Counted from the first letter of the stretch, positions 1-10,126 are shown. The stretch is 64,000 nt of DNA from JAFAXD01 sp963833605 (GCA_963833605.1 CAWHYZ010000010.1:461906-525905), one strand, 5' to 3'. The notes: generated by a model not told the origin, from the sequence alone. Translations and numbers: made by a program.

Positions 1-1207
1 GGTTGGCACGGCGGAGCCGGTCGATCCAATCTCTCCCACCTTTGGTCTGGTGACGCATTCGCTTGAACTTGCGACGCGCCCACCGGATGACATAGGCATC
101 GATCCGCTTCAGGGTCGGACGCAGTTGCGTCTTGTAGAAGTGACTGTAGTAGATGATCCAGCCGCGGATGCACGGGTTGTACATCTGCGCCAGTTCGGTC
201 AGGGATTTGTCGCTGCGGTGATGCAGCGCCCAGCTGCGGATATCGCGGCCGATGCGCGTTAACGCTTTCGGACTGGCGGCGGGTTGGAAACTGTGCGCGA
301 AGATGCGTCTGTCCGCCTTCACCCACATGATCTTTCGGGCTCGAAATTGAAAGCCGAGAAAGTCGAAGTGGATGTCGGGGAAGTCGCCGCACCGGTTGAC
401 ATCCTTGCAGTAGACGATCTTCGTCTTCTGCGGATGCAGCACCAGCTTGCAGGCCGCAAAGCGGTCGGCAATCGCACCCCAGAGTGCCCGCGCCTCCTCG
501 GCGCTCTTGCAGTGACAGATGATGTCGTCCGCGTACCGCTCGAACGGGATGTGCGCGAACGTCCGCGCCATCCACACATCGAACGCGTAATGCAGGAATA
601 GGTTCGCCAACAGTGGTGAAATCACCCCGCCCTGCGGCGTTCCCGCCGTGCGCGGCACGACACTGCCGCCCTCCATCTGCACCGGCGCCTTCAACCAGCG
701 CTCGATGTAGAGCAGCACCCACGGACAGTCCGTATGATGATGGACGGCCTTGAGCAAAAGCTCCCAATCGATGCTGTCGAAGAACCCCTTGATGTCGAGG
801 TCGAGTACCCAGTCGTAGCGCCAGCAGCGCTCACGAGCAGTGCGCACGGCGTCGATCGCAGATTTGCCGGGCCTGTAGCCATAGGAGTCGGGATGGAACA
901 CCGGCTCCAAAATCGGCTCCAGGTAGCGGCGGGCCACCTCCTGGGCGATGCGGTCCGCAACCGTCGGAATGCCCAACGGACGCGTCCCACCATTCGCCTT
1001 TGGAATATCGACCCGCCGCACCGGTGGAGGAAAGTAGCTCCCTGACGACAGCCGGTTCCAGAGTTTGTAGAGGTTGCCCGTTAGGTTGGCCTCGAACTCC
1101 GCGATCGACTGTCCATCCACGCCAGCCGCTCCCTGGTTGGCCTTCACATGCTTGAATGCCTCCCAGACTTCCCGCTTCGGGATCTTGAACGGCTTTGCCT
1201 TGTCCAC
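1..1207 (-). CDS. ltrA: Group II intron reverse transcriptase/maturase, C-terminus cut by window edge
   Basis: The product copies the intron into DNA and assists its splicing. About 402 codons are visible without a stop. The translation carries the reverse transcriptase palm: KANQGAAGVDG near residue 25, RPLGIPTVADRIAQ near 70, a DLDIKGFFDSID block near 140, TPQGGVISPLLAN near 190, and the catalytic FERYADD at 524-544 (residues about 222-228). After it come the thumb/domain X sequence and a basic tail. An HNH domain, if present, would be off the window. The start is GTG at 1207 behind GGGAGGAG. The frame is open further upstream, so a longer N-terminus is possible. Unlike most long genes here it shows no frameshift. 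Confidence 0.9.
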   Translation of the reverse strand, partial: MDKAKPFKIPKREVWEAFKHVKANQGAAGVDGQSIAEFEANLTGNLYKLWNRLSSGSYFPPPVRRVDIPKANGGTRPLGIPTVADRIAQEVARRYLEPILEPVFHPDSYGYRPGKSAIDAVRTARERCWRYDWVLDLDIKGFFDSIDWELLLKAVHHHTDCPWVLLYIERWLKAPVQMEGGSVVPRTAGTPQGGVISPLLANLFLHYAFDVWMARTFAHIPFERYADDIICHCKSAEEARALWGAIADRFAACKLVLHPQKTKIVYCKDVNRCGDFPDIHFDFLGFQFRARKIMWVKADRRIFAHSFQPAASPKALTRIGRDIRSWALHHRSDKSLTELAQMYNPCIRGWIIYYSHFYKTQLRPTLKRIDAYVIRWARRKFKRMRHQTKGGRDWIDRLRRAN

Positions 1208-1806
1208 GGGCTCCTCCCGCTGCCGGTTGGCCAATGGCCAAGGCTGAACAACGCGGCCCCTTCGCTCCAGCCCCTTTACAGGGCCTTCGACGCTACTACG
1301 GGCTGCTCCGTCCCTGCGCTGCGCGTCAGTACTCTCGCCCTCGCGGTTGGAGCCGCTTGCGGCTTGTCCCTTCACGCCATCGGCGTGACGCAGCGCAGGT
1401 TCTCACGTTCCGTACGACAGCCTGATCGAGCTTCGCGCCGCCTACACGCCGGATGCCGCTCGGGCAGTATCAGGGCATCCCCCGAGCTGATCCCGGAGGA
1501 AGGGTCACCCCCCGGTTTTGGCACCGCCTAATCCGCTTTCGACGCTTCTGCAGCGGTTCGCTTGCGCTCGCCTCTCTCGACCGTGCCTGCCTGAGCTTCT
1601 GCTCAGACTTGACTGCAACGCTCACCACCACGGCTTTTGACCGCAGCAGCTTGCAGTGGCTTGAGATCAGCACCTGTTTGCCGAACCCGAAGGGCCCTCC
1701 TTCATCTCTCGTACAGTTGCGCGCAACCGTGTGGACCGGCCACGCTCGTGACACACGACCCGAACCGGACGTCGCGTCCCGAGGGCGGATAACAGGTCGC
1801 GTCCAC
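1..1806 (-). mobile_element. Group II intron, 3' end beyond the left edge
   Basis: This is a mobile self-splicing intron read on the minus strand. It consists of a maturase gene (1-1207) and about 600 bases upstream of it with no sensible protein. That length fits intron RNA domains I-III plus the start of domain IV. The stretch just before the maturase contains GGGACGGAGC and CCCGTAGTAGCG, which I associate with rhizobial group II introns. The 5' boundary is inferred from a GTGGACG at 1806-1800, resembling the usual GUGYG start, and is uncertain. Domains V and VI, needed for catalysis, would lie left of position 1 and cannot be checked. The intron points away from the cyclase gene and ends about 95 bases before its start. 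Confidence 0.75.
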
Positions 1807-1899
1807 ATAACCCGGGTTCCACCCCCCAGCCTTTGCCGTCATATGCTACTAATTGTGCGGCATGGTTCGGCAGTTGCCGCGGTGCTGAGAGCGCGTGTG

Positions 1900-3802
1900 A
1901 TGCTCACATTTCGAACCTCAATCACCTTCGCGGTGCTGGCGTTCATCGTCGCTTTGGCCGCACTGCTGATCGCGATTCAAGTCCGGACACTTTCCTTGGC
2001 CACGCGCGAAGCGGCCTCGGCCTATATGGATGCGGCCAGTACCAAGGCCGTCGGGCACCTTCAGACGGAGATAGCGGCTATCGCGTCATTGGTGCGGGTG
2101 CTGGCCACCAGCTCCAGCGTGACCGATACGGATCAAAGAAACGAGGTTGGTCCCGCGATCCCGCTATTCAAAACTGCGCTCCTGGAACTACCCCAACTGG
2201 ATAGTATTTATGTCGGTTTCCAAAATGGCGCGTGGTTGCAGGTGCGTCGCCTCAACGATCTGAATGATCAGCAGCGCGAGATGCTTGGCGCGACGCCTGG
2301 GGCTGACATCGCAATCACCTTAGTCCGCCCCACTGAAACCGGCGAACTACCGATGCGACGAATCTTTGAAGACCAAATGGGCAACAAGGTCGGACAAATT
2401 GATATACAGAATTACGGATACGATGCGCGTACGAGGTCCTGGTATATCAAAACGACGCGAGTCGACCGGCCGCTTGTCTCATCGCCTTACCTGTCATTCT
2501 CCACGGGCGCTCCGGTTATTACGATCAGCGCCCCCTTGCGGGGCAAGATGGCCGGCGTCCTTGCAGCCGATCTCAAGCTCGATTCGTTTAATGACTTCGT
2601 TCAAGCGCAGCGGCCTGGCGAACATGGGATTGTCTCGATTTTCAACTCCACCGGCTCGCTCATCGCCTACCCCGGCCTTGCGCAACTCATCAGGAGTGCG
2701 ATGGCAGAACATCCTTCCGATCCGCAATTGCCCAACATCGGCGGGCTCAAGTCGGGGCTCGTGGCGGAAGTCTGGCAGAACTGGCGCAGCGGCGACCGTT
2801 ACGAAGGGAATATCCGTGACGATCAAGGCCGGGACTACCTGTTCCGATTAGCGAAATTGCCTTTAGGCGAACAATACGATGCCAACATTTTGTTGCTCGC
2901 TGACCAAAATGATTTTGTCCAAAGTGTTCGGAAGCTCCAGCTCACCGGGTTGATCCTCGCGATCATTGCCGGCGCCGCCTTTGTTCCGGTCGTCTGGATA
3001 TTCGGCAGCAGGATGTCGCGTTCCTTGAAGAAGATAACGGGCCAAGCGGCGAAGCTTCAGACGTTGGCGCCGCCCGACACTTCGCCTGTCACGTCCTACG
3101 TCAAGGAAATTTACGAACTCGGCAACACGATCAATCTCGCGCAGCGGGCTATTTGGTCGTTTGCGCGCTTTGTTCCCAAGGAGATCGTCCGGCGGGTGAT
3201 CGACAATTCCATTTCCACCGAGCTTGGCGGTGTGAGACAGGAGATCACCGTCGTTTTCACCGACGTCCGGGATTTTACGACCATTGCCAAGTCGGCCGAC
3301 CCCGACCTCCTTATGCACCAGACCTCGCGCTATTTCTCCGCGCTCACGGATGTTTTCCTCGCCGAGGGCGGAACGGTGGACAAGTTTATCGGCGACGCCG
3401 TGATGGTGTTCTGGAACGCACCCAACCCTCAGCCTGACCACATCGAGCGGGCCTGCCGGGCGGCGCTTGCAGGCAAAGCGGCGTGCGAAAAGCTGAACGC
3501 TCAATTCGAGACTGAGGGCCTGAAGTCGTTCTTCACGCGATTTGGCATTCATGTCGGAGAGGCCGTCGTCGGCAATCTTGGATCGACGGAGCGCATGAAC
3601 TACACGGCGCTTGGCGATACGGTGAATTCTGGCATCTCGTCTTGAGGGCCTGAACAAGCAGTTTGGGACCGCTATTCTCGCCAGCGAAGACGTCTATTCG
3701 CAGGTTCAGTCCCGCTTCCAGTTCAAAGCCGTCGGATCAGTCACCGCCAAGGGCATGACAAAGGAAACCCGCGTCTTCGAACTCGTCGGAACATTGGCAT
3801 GA
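1900..3802 (+). CDS. Membrane-bound class III adenylate/guanylate cyclase, one-base frameshift near the end
   Basis: A sensor-cyclase making cyclic nucleotide in response to a periplasmic signal. It has a membrane helix at residues about 5-28, an extracytoplasmic Cache-like domain to about 340, a second helix (LTGLILAIIAGAAFV), a short linker, and a class III cyclase domain. The metal-binding aspartates are seen in FTDVRDF and KFIGDAVMVFW. The frame stops at 3645 inside the catalytic domain. Removing one T around 3626-3629 restores GDTVNLASRLEGLNKQFG and carries the gene to the TGA at 3800-3802, giving the usual domain end, so a sequencing insertion is likely. The open frame extends upstream to 1453 through the intron RNA, but the natural start is ATG 1900 (or ATG 1843). 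The substrate cannot be decided by eye. Confidence 0.82.
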
Positions 3803-4138
3803 CGCCATCTTCGATCTACGAGGATTCCCGACAAAGCTGCCGAGCCTACGGCCGATTGGACCTTTCCCTGGGTCTGCAGGGCGGCACCGAGCCGACATGC
3901 AAAGAATGGTCATCCGATTGCCGCTGTGCGTGAGTCCGTTGTTGTCACTTTTCGGAACTGGCGGCCTTAGCTCGCCAGGTCTGCTTTGAGGAGCGCTCCG
4001 GACAACATATGCTCAGTGCGAGTTCTTGGCATTTTGGGCCGGGAGCGGACAAAAGCGTTGAAGAGATCGACCCCAGAGTGAATCCGGTTCAGGCTGAATT
4101 TGGGAATGAGACAAATGAAACCTTGGGAGGCAGCCATG
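3803..4138. other. Intergenic, no gene recognised
   Basis: About 335 bases between the cyclase and the binding-protein gene. No RNA gene or convincing reading frame was seen. The 3' end holds a GGGAGG ribosome site (4125-4130) for the next gene. Confidence 0.5.
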
Positions 4139-5114
4139 ATGAAACGCCTGCTCGCGGCCGCGGTCACGACCGCTTTCGCAGTGGCGGCTATTCCGGACCC
4201 TACGCGCGCGGAAGACACCAAGCTCGCCGTCATCGTTTTCCCGGGCGTGCCGAACCTGCCAATCTTTGCAGCGCAGGCGAAAGGTTTCTTTGCTAGGCGC
4301 GGCCTCGAGATCGAACGTCAGGTTTACGCCTAACTCGGAGGAGCTGCGCAATGGGCTTGCCGAGGGCCGCTACCAGATTGCCCATTCGGCGGTCGACAAC
4401 GCGTTCGCCATGAAAGACAAGGCCCACGTCGATATCGCCGTCGTGAGCGGGGGCGACAATAGCTTCAATCACCTCATCGTTCAGCCCGAGATCATGTCGC
4501 TCGCAGACATCAAGGGGCAGACGGTTCTTGTTGATGCGGTCAATACCGCCTACGCGTTTCAGCTTTACGAGATGCTGCGCCAGAAGGGCCTGAAAAAAGG
4601 CGACTATCAGGTTAATCCGGTCGGGGGCACGACCCTGCGGCTCGAAACCATGCTCAAGAACAAGGCCATGGTCGCCGCGATGATGAATCCTCCGTTTTCG
4701 ATCAGCGCGCAGAAGGCGGGGCTTAAGAGCATGGGCACTGCTGCCGCGGCGCTCGGCGCATATCAGGGCACGTCCGCGTTCGTGCTGCGGCCATGGGGGC
4801 AAGCGCACGCCGACACACTTGTCAGATATCTGCAGGCCTATGTCGAAGGCGTGCGCTGGACGCTTAACGTCGGGAACAAGCCCGAGGCGGTCGCGTTGAT
4901 GGTCGGGCGGCTCAAGCTGTCTGACGACATTGCGGCGCAGTCCTACGACGTCGCGACCAATCCGAAAGACGGCTTTGATCGGGACGCCGCGCTCAACATG
5001 GACGGCGTCAAAAATGTGCTTAACCTGCGCGCTCAATTCGAAGGTGGCACGCCAGCCGCGCCGGACAAGTACATCGAGCTTTCCCATTACCAGAAGGCAA
5101 TGGCAGGCTTATGA
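4139..5114 (+). CDS. ABC transporter substrate-binding protein (NMT1/TauA type), one-base frameshift
   Basis: A periplasmic solute-binding protein of the NMT1/SsuA-TauA class, which deliver small organic sulfur or nitrogen compounds to an ABC importer. A signal peptide (MKRLLAAAVTTAFAVAAI, then a cleavage region near RAED) is followed by the first lobe KLAVIVFPGVPNLPIFAAQ. The frame breaks at about 4320: CAGGTTTACG should probably be CAGTTTACG. This restores ERQFTPNSEELRNGL and an otherwise complete protein of about 325 residues. ATG 4139 is preferred for spacing to GGGAGG; ATG 4136 is also possible. No permease or ATPase gene is adjacent, so the partner transporter must be elsewhere. The ligand cannot be read from the sequence. 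Confidence 0.8.
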
Positions 5115-5349
5115 GCCATCGAGCCGAGGTGCTCTGATGCGTTCGGCGGCGGATCAACCTTGCGCGCCCTTCCAAGCAGTTTGCCGCATTTCGGCGATCA
5201 GTCCATCGGCGAGAGATTGCGAACGCTTTTGAGAGAATCGGGGCTCTGGAGTCCCCGCATTTCGCTGCTATCGGGAGTCAGCCGGAAACCGGATACTCGC
5301 CCCGAATGCCCCAGCGGACGTTGGGTTCCGGGCTAAGCTCAGGCCTAAA

Positions 5350-5394
5350 GCATGATCCCGAAAAGTGGCTACCGGTTTTCGGAAAAGATCATGC
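5350..5394. repeat. Alphaproteobacterial intergenic palindromic repeat, copy A
   Basis: Nested inverted repeat. Outer arms are GCATGATC (5350-5357) and GATCATGC (5387-5394); inner arms are CCGAAAA and TTTTCGG around AGTGGCTACCGG. It lies between the binding-protein gene and the 3' end of the deacetylase gene. The same core occurs inverted at 40892-40934. From memory, repeats with this AAAAGTGG-TACCGGTTTTC core are abundant between genes in Bradyrhizobium and relatives. That supports the taxonomic reading of the left part. Confidence 0.75.
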
Positions 5395-5406
5395 GCGAAC
5401 AAGAGG

Positions 5407-6279
5407 CTAGCGCGCGGCTCCGGTCGGGTAGAATCTGGCGTCGTTCGTCCACTCGCGGACATCGTTGTCGAGCACCCATTGGGCGAGATCGTCGTGGCGC
5501 ACGATCCACACCCGCGAGAATCCTCGAATGTACTTCAGTATGCGATCGACCTGGGCCGCGACGAGCGGTCTGCCTCCGAAGTGACAGTGCACGGTGATGT
5601 TGAGATACGACGTTGGCTCGTTGGCGTAGAGATAATCGAAGGTGTCTTTGTAGACGTCATACCAATCACGCGGGTTGCCACGCAGGACGCGGTGGTCGGC
5701 AAAATCGGAGTGCGGCAAGGCGACCAATTTGCGCGAGCCAACGTCCACGCAAAAAGGCAAATCAATCTGGTTGTAATCGCCGTACCAAAGGAAACCCTCG
5801 TCCGCGACGATCAACTCGGTGTGATCGGATGATGCGAGCACCGGGCTGATCCAACCCTTCGGCATCTGGCCGATCACGCCCGCGATGGCCTCCTTCGTTT
5901 TGCGGACAAGCGCGCGTTCCTCCTCCGGCGAAAGATAGGCGAGGATTAAATCCTGCAGATAGGAATGGGCGCAGATTTCGTGACCCGACGCAATGATCTG
6001 CTTGGCGGCAGCGGGGTTGAGCTCGAGCGACCGCGCGTTCGCTGCGAAGGTGGCGGGCACATTGTTCTCATCGAGGATCTTCAAAAGCCGCCAGACCCCG
6101 GAGCGGACACCATAAGTGCCCCACGTCATGGAGGCGCGGTCGGGCGTGCCTGGCTTCAGGGCCGTCGTCTGCACCGTAAACGGTGGGCCTTTGCCGTCCG
6201 ACCAATTTTCCAGCAGACAGGTCACCACCACCGCGACCCGCGCCTGGTTCGGCCATTCAAAGCCGCTTTGCGTCATCAT
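5407..6279 (-). CDS. Polysaccharide deacetylase family protein (PuuE/NodB-like)
   Basis: A carbohydrate esterase family 4 fold hydrolase, 290 residues. Members remove N-acetyl groups from glycans or, in the PuuE branch, open cyclic amides such as allantoin. The zinc-site histidines are visible in SGHEICAHSY near residue 108. The N-terminus WPNQARVAVVVTCLLENW and the GVRSGVWRLLKILDENNVPATF strand-helix unit resemble PuuE more than the chitin deacetylases. There is no signal peptide, so it acts in the cytoplasm. It is the last gene of a minus-strand operon, ten bases after a MetE-like gene and downstream of a binding protein, which suggests a catabolic role on an imported small molecule. The exact substrate is unknown. 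Confidence 0.82.
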   Translation of the reverse strand: MMTQSGFEWPNQARVAVVVTCLLENWSDGKGPPFTVQTTALKPGTPDRASMTWGTYGVRSGVWRLLKILDENNVPATFAANARSLELNPAAAKQIIASGHEICAHSYLQDLILAYLSPEEERALVRKTKEAIAGVIGQMPKGWISPVLASSDHTELIVADEGFLWYGDYNQIDLPFCVDVGSRKLVALPHSDFADHRVLRGNPRDWYDVYKDTFDYLYANEPTSYLNITVHCHFGGRPLVAAQVDRILKYIRGFSRVWIVRHDDLAQWVLDNDVREWTNDARFYPTGAAR

Positions 6280-6288
6280 GCGAATTTC

Positions 6289-7455
6289 CTACTTCGCCCA
6301 AAGCCGCCGGCTCGCGATGCGCGCACCTTCGACCAACGCCGCGAACTTCGCCCAGACGATAGATGGATGCACCTCGTTCGACCCGGCAAACGAAGCGAAA
6401 CCGCAATCTGCGCTGGCGATCACTCGCTCCCGTCCAACGACATCGGCAAAACGCTGGATCCGCTGTGCAACCAACTCGGGATGCTCGACCAGAACCGTGG
6501 ATTGCGTAATCACGCCCGGGATCAGGACCTTGTCCTCCGGCAGCTTGACCCGCCGCCACTCCTCCCACTCGTGCTCATGCCGCGGGTTCGCTGCTTCAAA
6601 TGAATAGCCGCCCGCGCGGATATTGAGAATAATGTCGATGATGTCTTTGAGCTGCATGTCATGGACGCGCGGCCCCATGTTCACGCTGTAGCAGGTGTGA
6701 AATCGAATCCGATCCGCGGGAATCCCCGTGAGCGCCGCGTTCAATGCTTCGACCCGCAGTTCCGCCCATTTCCGGCATTCGGCGACGCTGAGATCGGGGC
6801 GCGTGATGTAGTAAGTGACCAGGAACGGATCATCGATCTGCAGCAGAAACCCGGCATCGACAATGGCTTTGTATTCCTCGCGCATTGCCTCGGCGATCGC
6901 GAACACGTAGGCTTCGTCTGAAGGGTAATACTCGTTCGGCGTCGTGGTCTCCACATTCGATGGAGCAATGGCAGGCACGAAGGCTTCGGCCGCCTTCACA
7001 CCGTTGAGCGCAGACTTCAATGTTTCCAAGTCCGCCCTGATCTGCGCGTGGCCCTTGTACTTGATCGGCCCGGCGCAGACCATGAGCGCACGCCGGCGCC
7101 GCGCGCTGACCTGTTCGGCGACGGCCGATTGGTAGTATTCGGGAAAGTCTTTCGTTTCCCGCGTATTGGAGAATGGGCTCGGCCGCACGCCTTCGCGCTT
7201 CTCCAGTCCGTCGAGGCGTTGGGCGGCGTACGTGATGAAGCTCGGCTTGCCCATTTCGCCATCGCTCACGACATCAAGGCCCGCCGCGACCTGTTGTCTC
7301 ACACTGTCGGTCACGGCTTTTCGCACGCGTTGCGCGAAAGCGGCCTCGTCGACCGGTTTGCCGTCCATGCGCGCCAGCATCATTTCGAAAAGATCGTCCG
7401 GTCGAGGGAGGCTGCCGACGTGCGTGGTCAGTATCCGGCCCGTGCTCAGCTGCAT
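6289..7455 (-). CDS. Cobalamin-independent methionine synthase-like protein (MetE C-terminal domain family)
   Basis: A 388-residue zinc-dependent methyltransferase barrel related to the catalytic half of MetE. It opens with ILTTHVGSLPRP and has GLDVVSDGEMGKPSFITY, the FHTCYS His-x-Cys pair near residue 260, and a second cysteine in ASADCGFASF near residue 350. All of these fit the MetE zinc site. It lacks the N-terminal MetE domain, as is usual for stand-alone paralogues in soil proteobacteria. Many of those are thought to act on methylated sulfur or amine compounds rather than homocysteine. It sits between a binding protein (40 bases upstream) and a deacetylase (10 bases downstream) on the same strand, so co-transcription is likely. 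Confidence 0.85.
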   Translation of the reverse strand: MQLSTGRILTTHVGSLPRPDDLFEMMLARMDGKPVDEAAFAQRVRKAVTDSVRQQVAAGLDVVSDGEMGKPSFITYAAQRLDGLEKREGVRPSPFSNTRETKDFPEYYQSAVAEQVSARRRRALMVCAGPIKYKGHAQIRADLETLKSALNGVKAAEAFVPAIAPSNVETTTPNEYYPSDEAYVFAIAEAMREEYKAIVDAGFLLQIDDPFLVTYYITRPDLSVAECRKWAELRVEALNAALTGIPADRIRFHTCYSVNMGPRVHDMQLKDIIDIILNIRAGGYSFEAANPRHEHEWEEWRRVKLPEDKVLIPGVITQSTVLVEHPELVAQRIQRFADVVGRERVIASADCGFASFAGSNEVHPSIVWAKFAALVEGARIASRRLWAK

Positions 7456-7494
7456 AAGTCGTCCTGCCGTGGAAGCTTGGGTACCTAACTGGCG

Positions 7495-8511
7495 CTATTT
7501 CGCTCTCAGGTTCGGAGCCCGGTCGACAAATGAGTTGTCGTAGGTGGCCGCAAGATCGATCTTGGCATTCTTCAGAGAATCCTCAAAGGCCGCGAGATTG
7601 CGATACGTGATCTGCGCCGCCTCGGAGGTGATCCGGCCATCCGCCGAGACCCGCCCACGGTTGCTTTCGATCATCGCCCGATAAAGCGCGTGGTCGCCAG
7701 CGTAGTACTCGGGCGGCACCGTCGCCACGATCTCGTCCGTGGATGCCCTGTTCAACCAATCCAGCGCGGCGCTCACGGCGTTGACAAAGGCCTGCATGGT
7801 TTTTGGATTCTGCTCGGCGAACCGCGCGTCGACATAGAACGCTGATGCGGCGAATGGACCACCATAAAGATATTCAAGGTCCTTCTGTTTGCGCGTGTCG
7901 AGAATGATCCTGATCGCGCCATCCCGTTCAAGCAGCGAGATCGCGGGATCGAAGTTGGCGATCGCGTCAAGCTTCCCGGTCTTGACCGCCGCAACGGCGC
8001 CGGGGCCGCCGCCCACTCCGATGATCGATACGTCGTCCGCGGTCAGTGACGCTTTGCTCAACAGCATGCGCAATCCGATCGCGCTCGCCGAACCCGGACC
8101 CGTCACGCCGATCTTCATGCCCTTGAGGTCCGCAAGCGAGCGGTACGACGCCGCCCTGTCCTTCTGGATTGCCACCACGAGACCGAACGAATTCGCCTGG
8201 AGCGCGACAGCTTTCAGCGGAAAGCCCTTCACCGCCATGTAGATGGTGTGCTCGTACGCTCCACAGCCGATATCCGCGCTGCCGCCGACCAGCGCCTGGA
8301 GCGCCTTGTTGCCAGCCTGGAAATCGTTGATCTCAACGTCGAGCCCTTCCTTCTTGAAATATCCCCGCTGCTCGGCAATCGTGAGCGGAAGATAGGCAAC
8401 GAGAACCTTGCCGCCGACCGCAAGGCGCAAATTCGGCTTTTCGAGATCGGCGGCGCTGGCGGGGAGCACCGCAATCAGCAGAGCGAGCAGCGCCGCATAT
8501 CCTGCCAGCAT
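7495..8511 (-). CDS. ABC transporter substrate-binding protein (NMT1/SsuA type)
   Basis: A periplasmic binding protein, 338 residues from the chosen start. A signal peptide (MLAGYAALLALLIAVLPASAAD) is followed by the typical lobe sequence VLVAYLPLTIAEQRGYFKKEGLDVEI and the motif GGSADIGCGAYEHTI. This is the class that binds sulfonates, nitrate, pyrimidine precursors or aromatic acids. The frame is open eight codons further upstream, but the signal peptide fits ATG 8511. It heads a minus-strand operon with the MetE-like and deacetylase genes. It is divergent from a TctC binding protein, with a 360-base shared control region. No permease or ATPase gene is nearby. Confidence 0.85.
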   Translation of the reverse strand: MLAGYAALLALLIAVLPASAADLEKPNLRLAVGGKVLVAYLPLTIAEQRGYFKKEGLDVEINDFQAGNKALQALVGGSADIGCGAYEHTIYMAVKGFPLKAVALQANSFGLVVAIQKDRAASYRSLADLKGMKIGVTGPGSASAIGLRMLLSKASLTADDVSIIGVGGGPGAVAAVKTGKLDAIANFDPAISLLERDGAIRIILDTRKQKDLEYLYGGPFAASAFYVDARFAEQNPKTMQAFVNAVSAALDWLNRASTDEIVATVPPEYYAGDHALYRAMIESNRGRVSADGRITSEAAQITYRNLAAFEDSLKNAKIDLAATYDNSFVDRAPNLRAK

Positions 8512-8870
8512 CACTGTCTCCTCCCTGGCCCACACGCCATGGGCAAAGCGTCACAACTCGCGGGGGCCAACGTTTGCGCAACAGTATGGCAGTGCGTGAG
8601 CAATGCGCAACGTGGCGCCAAACGCAAGGTTGCCGCGCGCGGCGTGCTCGGCCGCGCTGCTTGCAACGGCGAGGGGGCTCTCGGATACTTTGCGCAAGCT
8701 GCGGATTGCCGGGCGCCGCATTGGGAGGAAGCCTTGATGTTCGTCGAGCGGAGATTCTGGACATTGGTTCCAGGCAAGCGCGCCGAATTCAACAAAGAAA
8801 CGGGCATACTCCGGCCTGTGAGACTTTCCAGCGTCGGCCGCAGAAGCTTGTTCAACGAGGAGGCGCACTC
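8512..8870. other. Divergent intergenic control region
   Basis: About 360 bases separating two divergently read binding-protein genes, presumably holding both promoters. I see no unambiguous promoter boxes or operator. An open frame on the plus strand continuous with the TctC gene crosses it, but it is not coding-like. A GAGGAGG ribosome site for the plus-strand gene lies just before 8871. Confidence 0.5.
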
Positions 8871-9851
8871 ATGAACAGGCGCGTCAAAGCCTTGCTCTGG
8901 TGCGGTGCCTTCCTGATTGCCACATGCGCTGGTCACGCGAACGCGCAGTCCGACTACCCATCCCGACCGATCAAGCTGGTCGTCCCGTTTCCAGCCGGTG
9001 GCGGGATCGACATGACAGCGCGCATTGCTGCAACGGCCCTCGGCAACGTGCTGGGCCAGCAGATCCTCGTCCAAAACCAGGGTGGGGCTGGCGGGGCGAT
9101 CGCCACGGATGCAATTGCGAAGGCCGGCCCTGATGGCTACTCGCTCCTCTATCACTCGACGACGGGGATCGTGCACGCTGCCGTTACCGACAAGCTGCCC
9201 TACGACTGGATGCACGATCTCGCACCGGTGTCGATAATCACACGCTTTGCGCCGGTCATGGTGATCTCGCCGACGCTGCCGGCGCAGGACCTGAAGGAGT
9301 TCATCGCGCTACTGAAGGCCAATCCTGGGAAATTCAGTTTTGCGTCTTCGGGGACCGGCACTGCCGTCCATCTGGCGGAGGAACTGTTCAAACAGAAGGC
9401 CGACGTTGACATGGTACACGTGCCCTATCGCGGCACCGCGGCGGCCATGCCCGATCTCCTCAGCGGCCGCATTGCCATGATGATCGATGGGGTACCGGTG
9501 CAGACGCCGAACATCCGCAGCGGCACAGTCCGCGCGCTGGCGGTCACGACAAATACACGCTCACCAGCCCTTCCTGACGTACCGACGATGAAAGAGGCTG
9601 GTCTCGATTACGAAGTGCCCTTCTGGACCGCGATCTATGCGCCGATTGCAACGCCGAAGCCCATCATCGCTCAGCTTCAGTCTGCGCTACAGAAGGCCAT
9701 GAGCGATCAGAGCGTCGTCCAGCGGCTCGCCGATGTCGGAACGGAGGCGGTCGGCTCCACCTCGGCCGAACTTGATGTGCTTACACGGCAGCAGTTTGAG
9801 CTCTATCGCGGCATTGTACAGGCGAACAAATCCCTGCTGGGTGGGCCATAG
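8871..9851 (+). CDS. Tripartite tricarboxylate transporter substrate-binding protein (Bug/TctC family)
   Basis: A periplasmic carboxylate-binding protein of the Bug family, 326 residues. It has a signal peptide (MNRRVKALLWCGAFLIATCAGHANA) and family hallmarks: YPSRPIKLVVPFPAGGGID, then FASSGTGTAVHLAEELF, MVHVPYRGTAAAMPDLLSG and ALPDVPTMKEAGLDYEV. The start at ATG 8871 follows GAGGAGG. No TctA/TctB membrane partners are adjacent. Solitary Bug proteins are common in Bradyrhizobium-like and Burkholderiales genomes. The ligand cannot be predicted. Confidence 0.9.
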   Translation: MNRRVKALLWCGAFLIATCAGHANAQSDYPSRPIKLVVPFPAGGGIDMTARIAATALGNVLGQQILVQNQGGAGGAIATDAIAKAGPDGYSLLYHSTTGIVHAAVTDKLPYDWMHDLAPVSIITRFAPVMVISPTLPAQDLKEFIALLKANPGKFSFASSGTGTAVHLAEELFKQKADVDMVHVPYRGTAAAMPDLLSGRIAMMIDGVPVQTPNIRSGTVRALAVTTNTRSPALPDVPTMKEAGLDYEVPFWTAIYAPIATPKPIIAQLQSALQKAMSDQSVVQRLADVGTEAVGSTSAELDVLTRQQFELYRGIVQANKSLLGGP

Positions 9852-10126
9852 CGCCAACAACTCGCGCCGTGATCACACGTCCGGTTCGGTACGACGCGGA
9901 CGGTTCAAGCCTCGAGGCTCTCCGGGTGTCCGCACGCCCGGATCAGCGTCGCGACAGACGACTATGCGGCCGTTCTCGCCACACGCAGCCTGCCCGAATG
10001 CCGGGCTGCCGGCGTTCCGACTGCAAATTCGTCATCGGCACTGGCGGCACGCGCGCACCCTTCCCACATTTAGTGCCGCCGAGGAGCTTCGGAAGTGGCG
10101 CGAATTTTGCGAAAGCGGAGGGATCC

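Noticed and set aside
1453..1899. A 150-residue N-terminal extension of the cyclase
   Set aside because: The stretch overlaps group II intron RNA on the other strand, lacks protein-like composition, and a membrane-helix start with a normal N-terminus begins at 1900.
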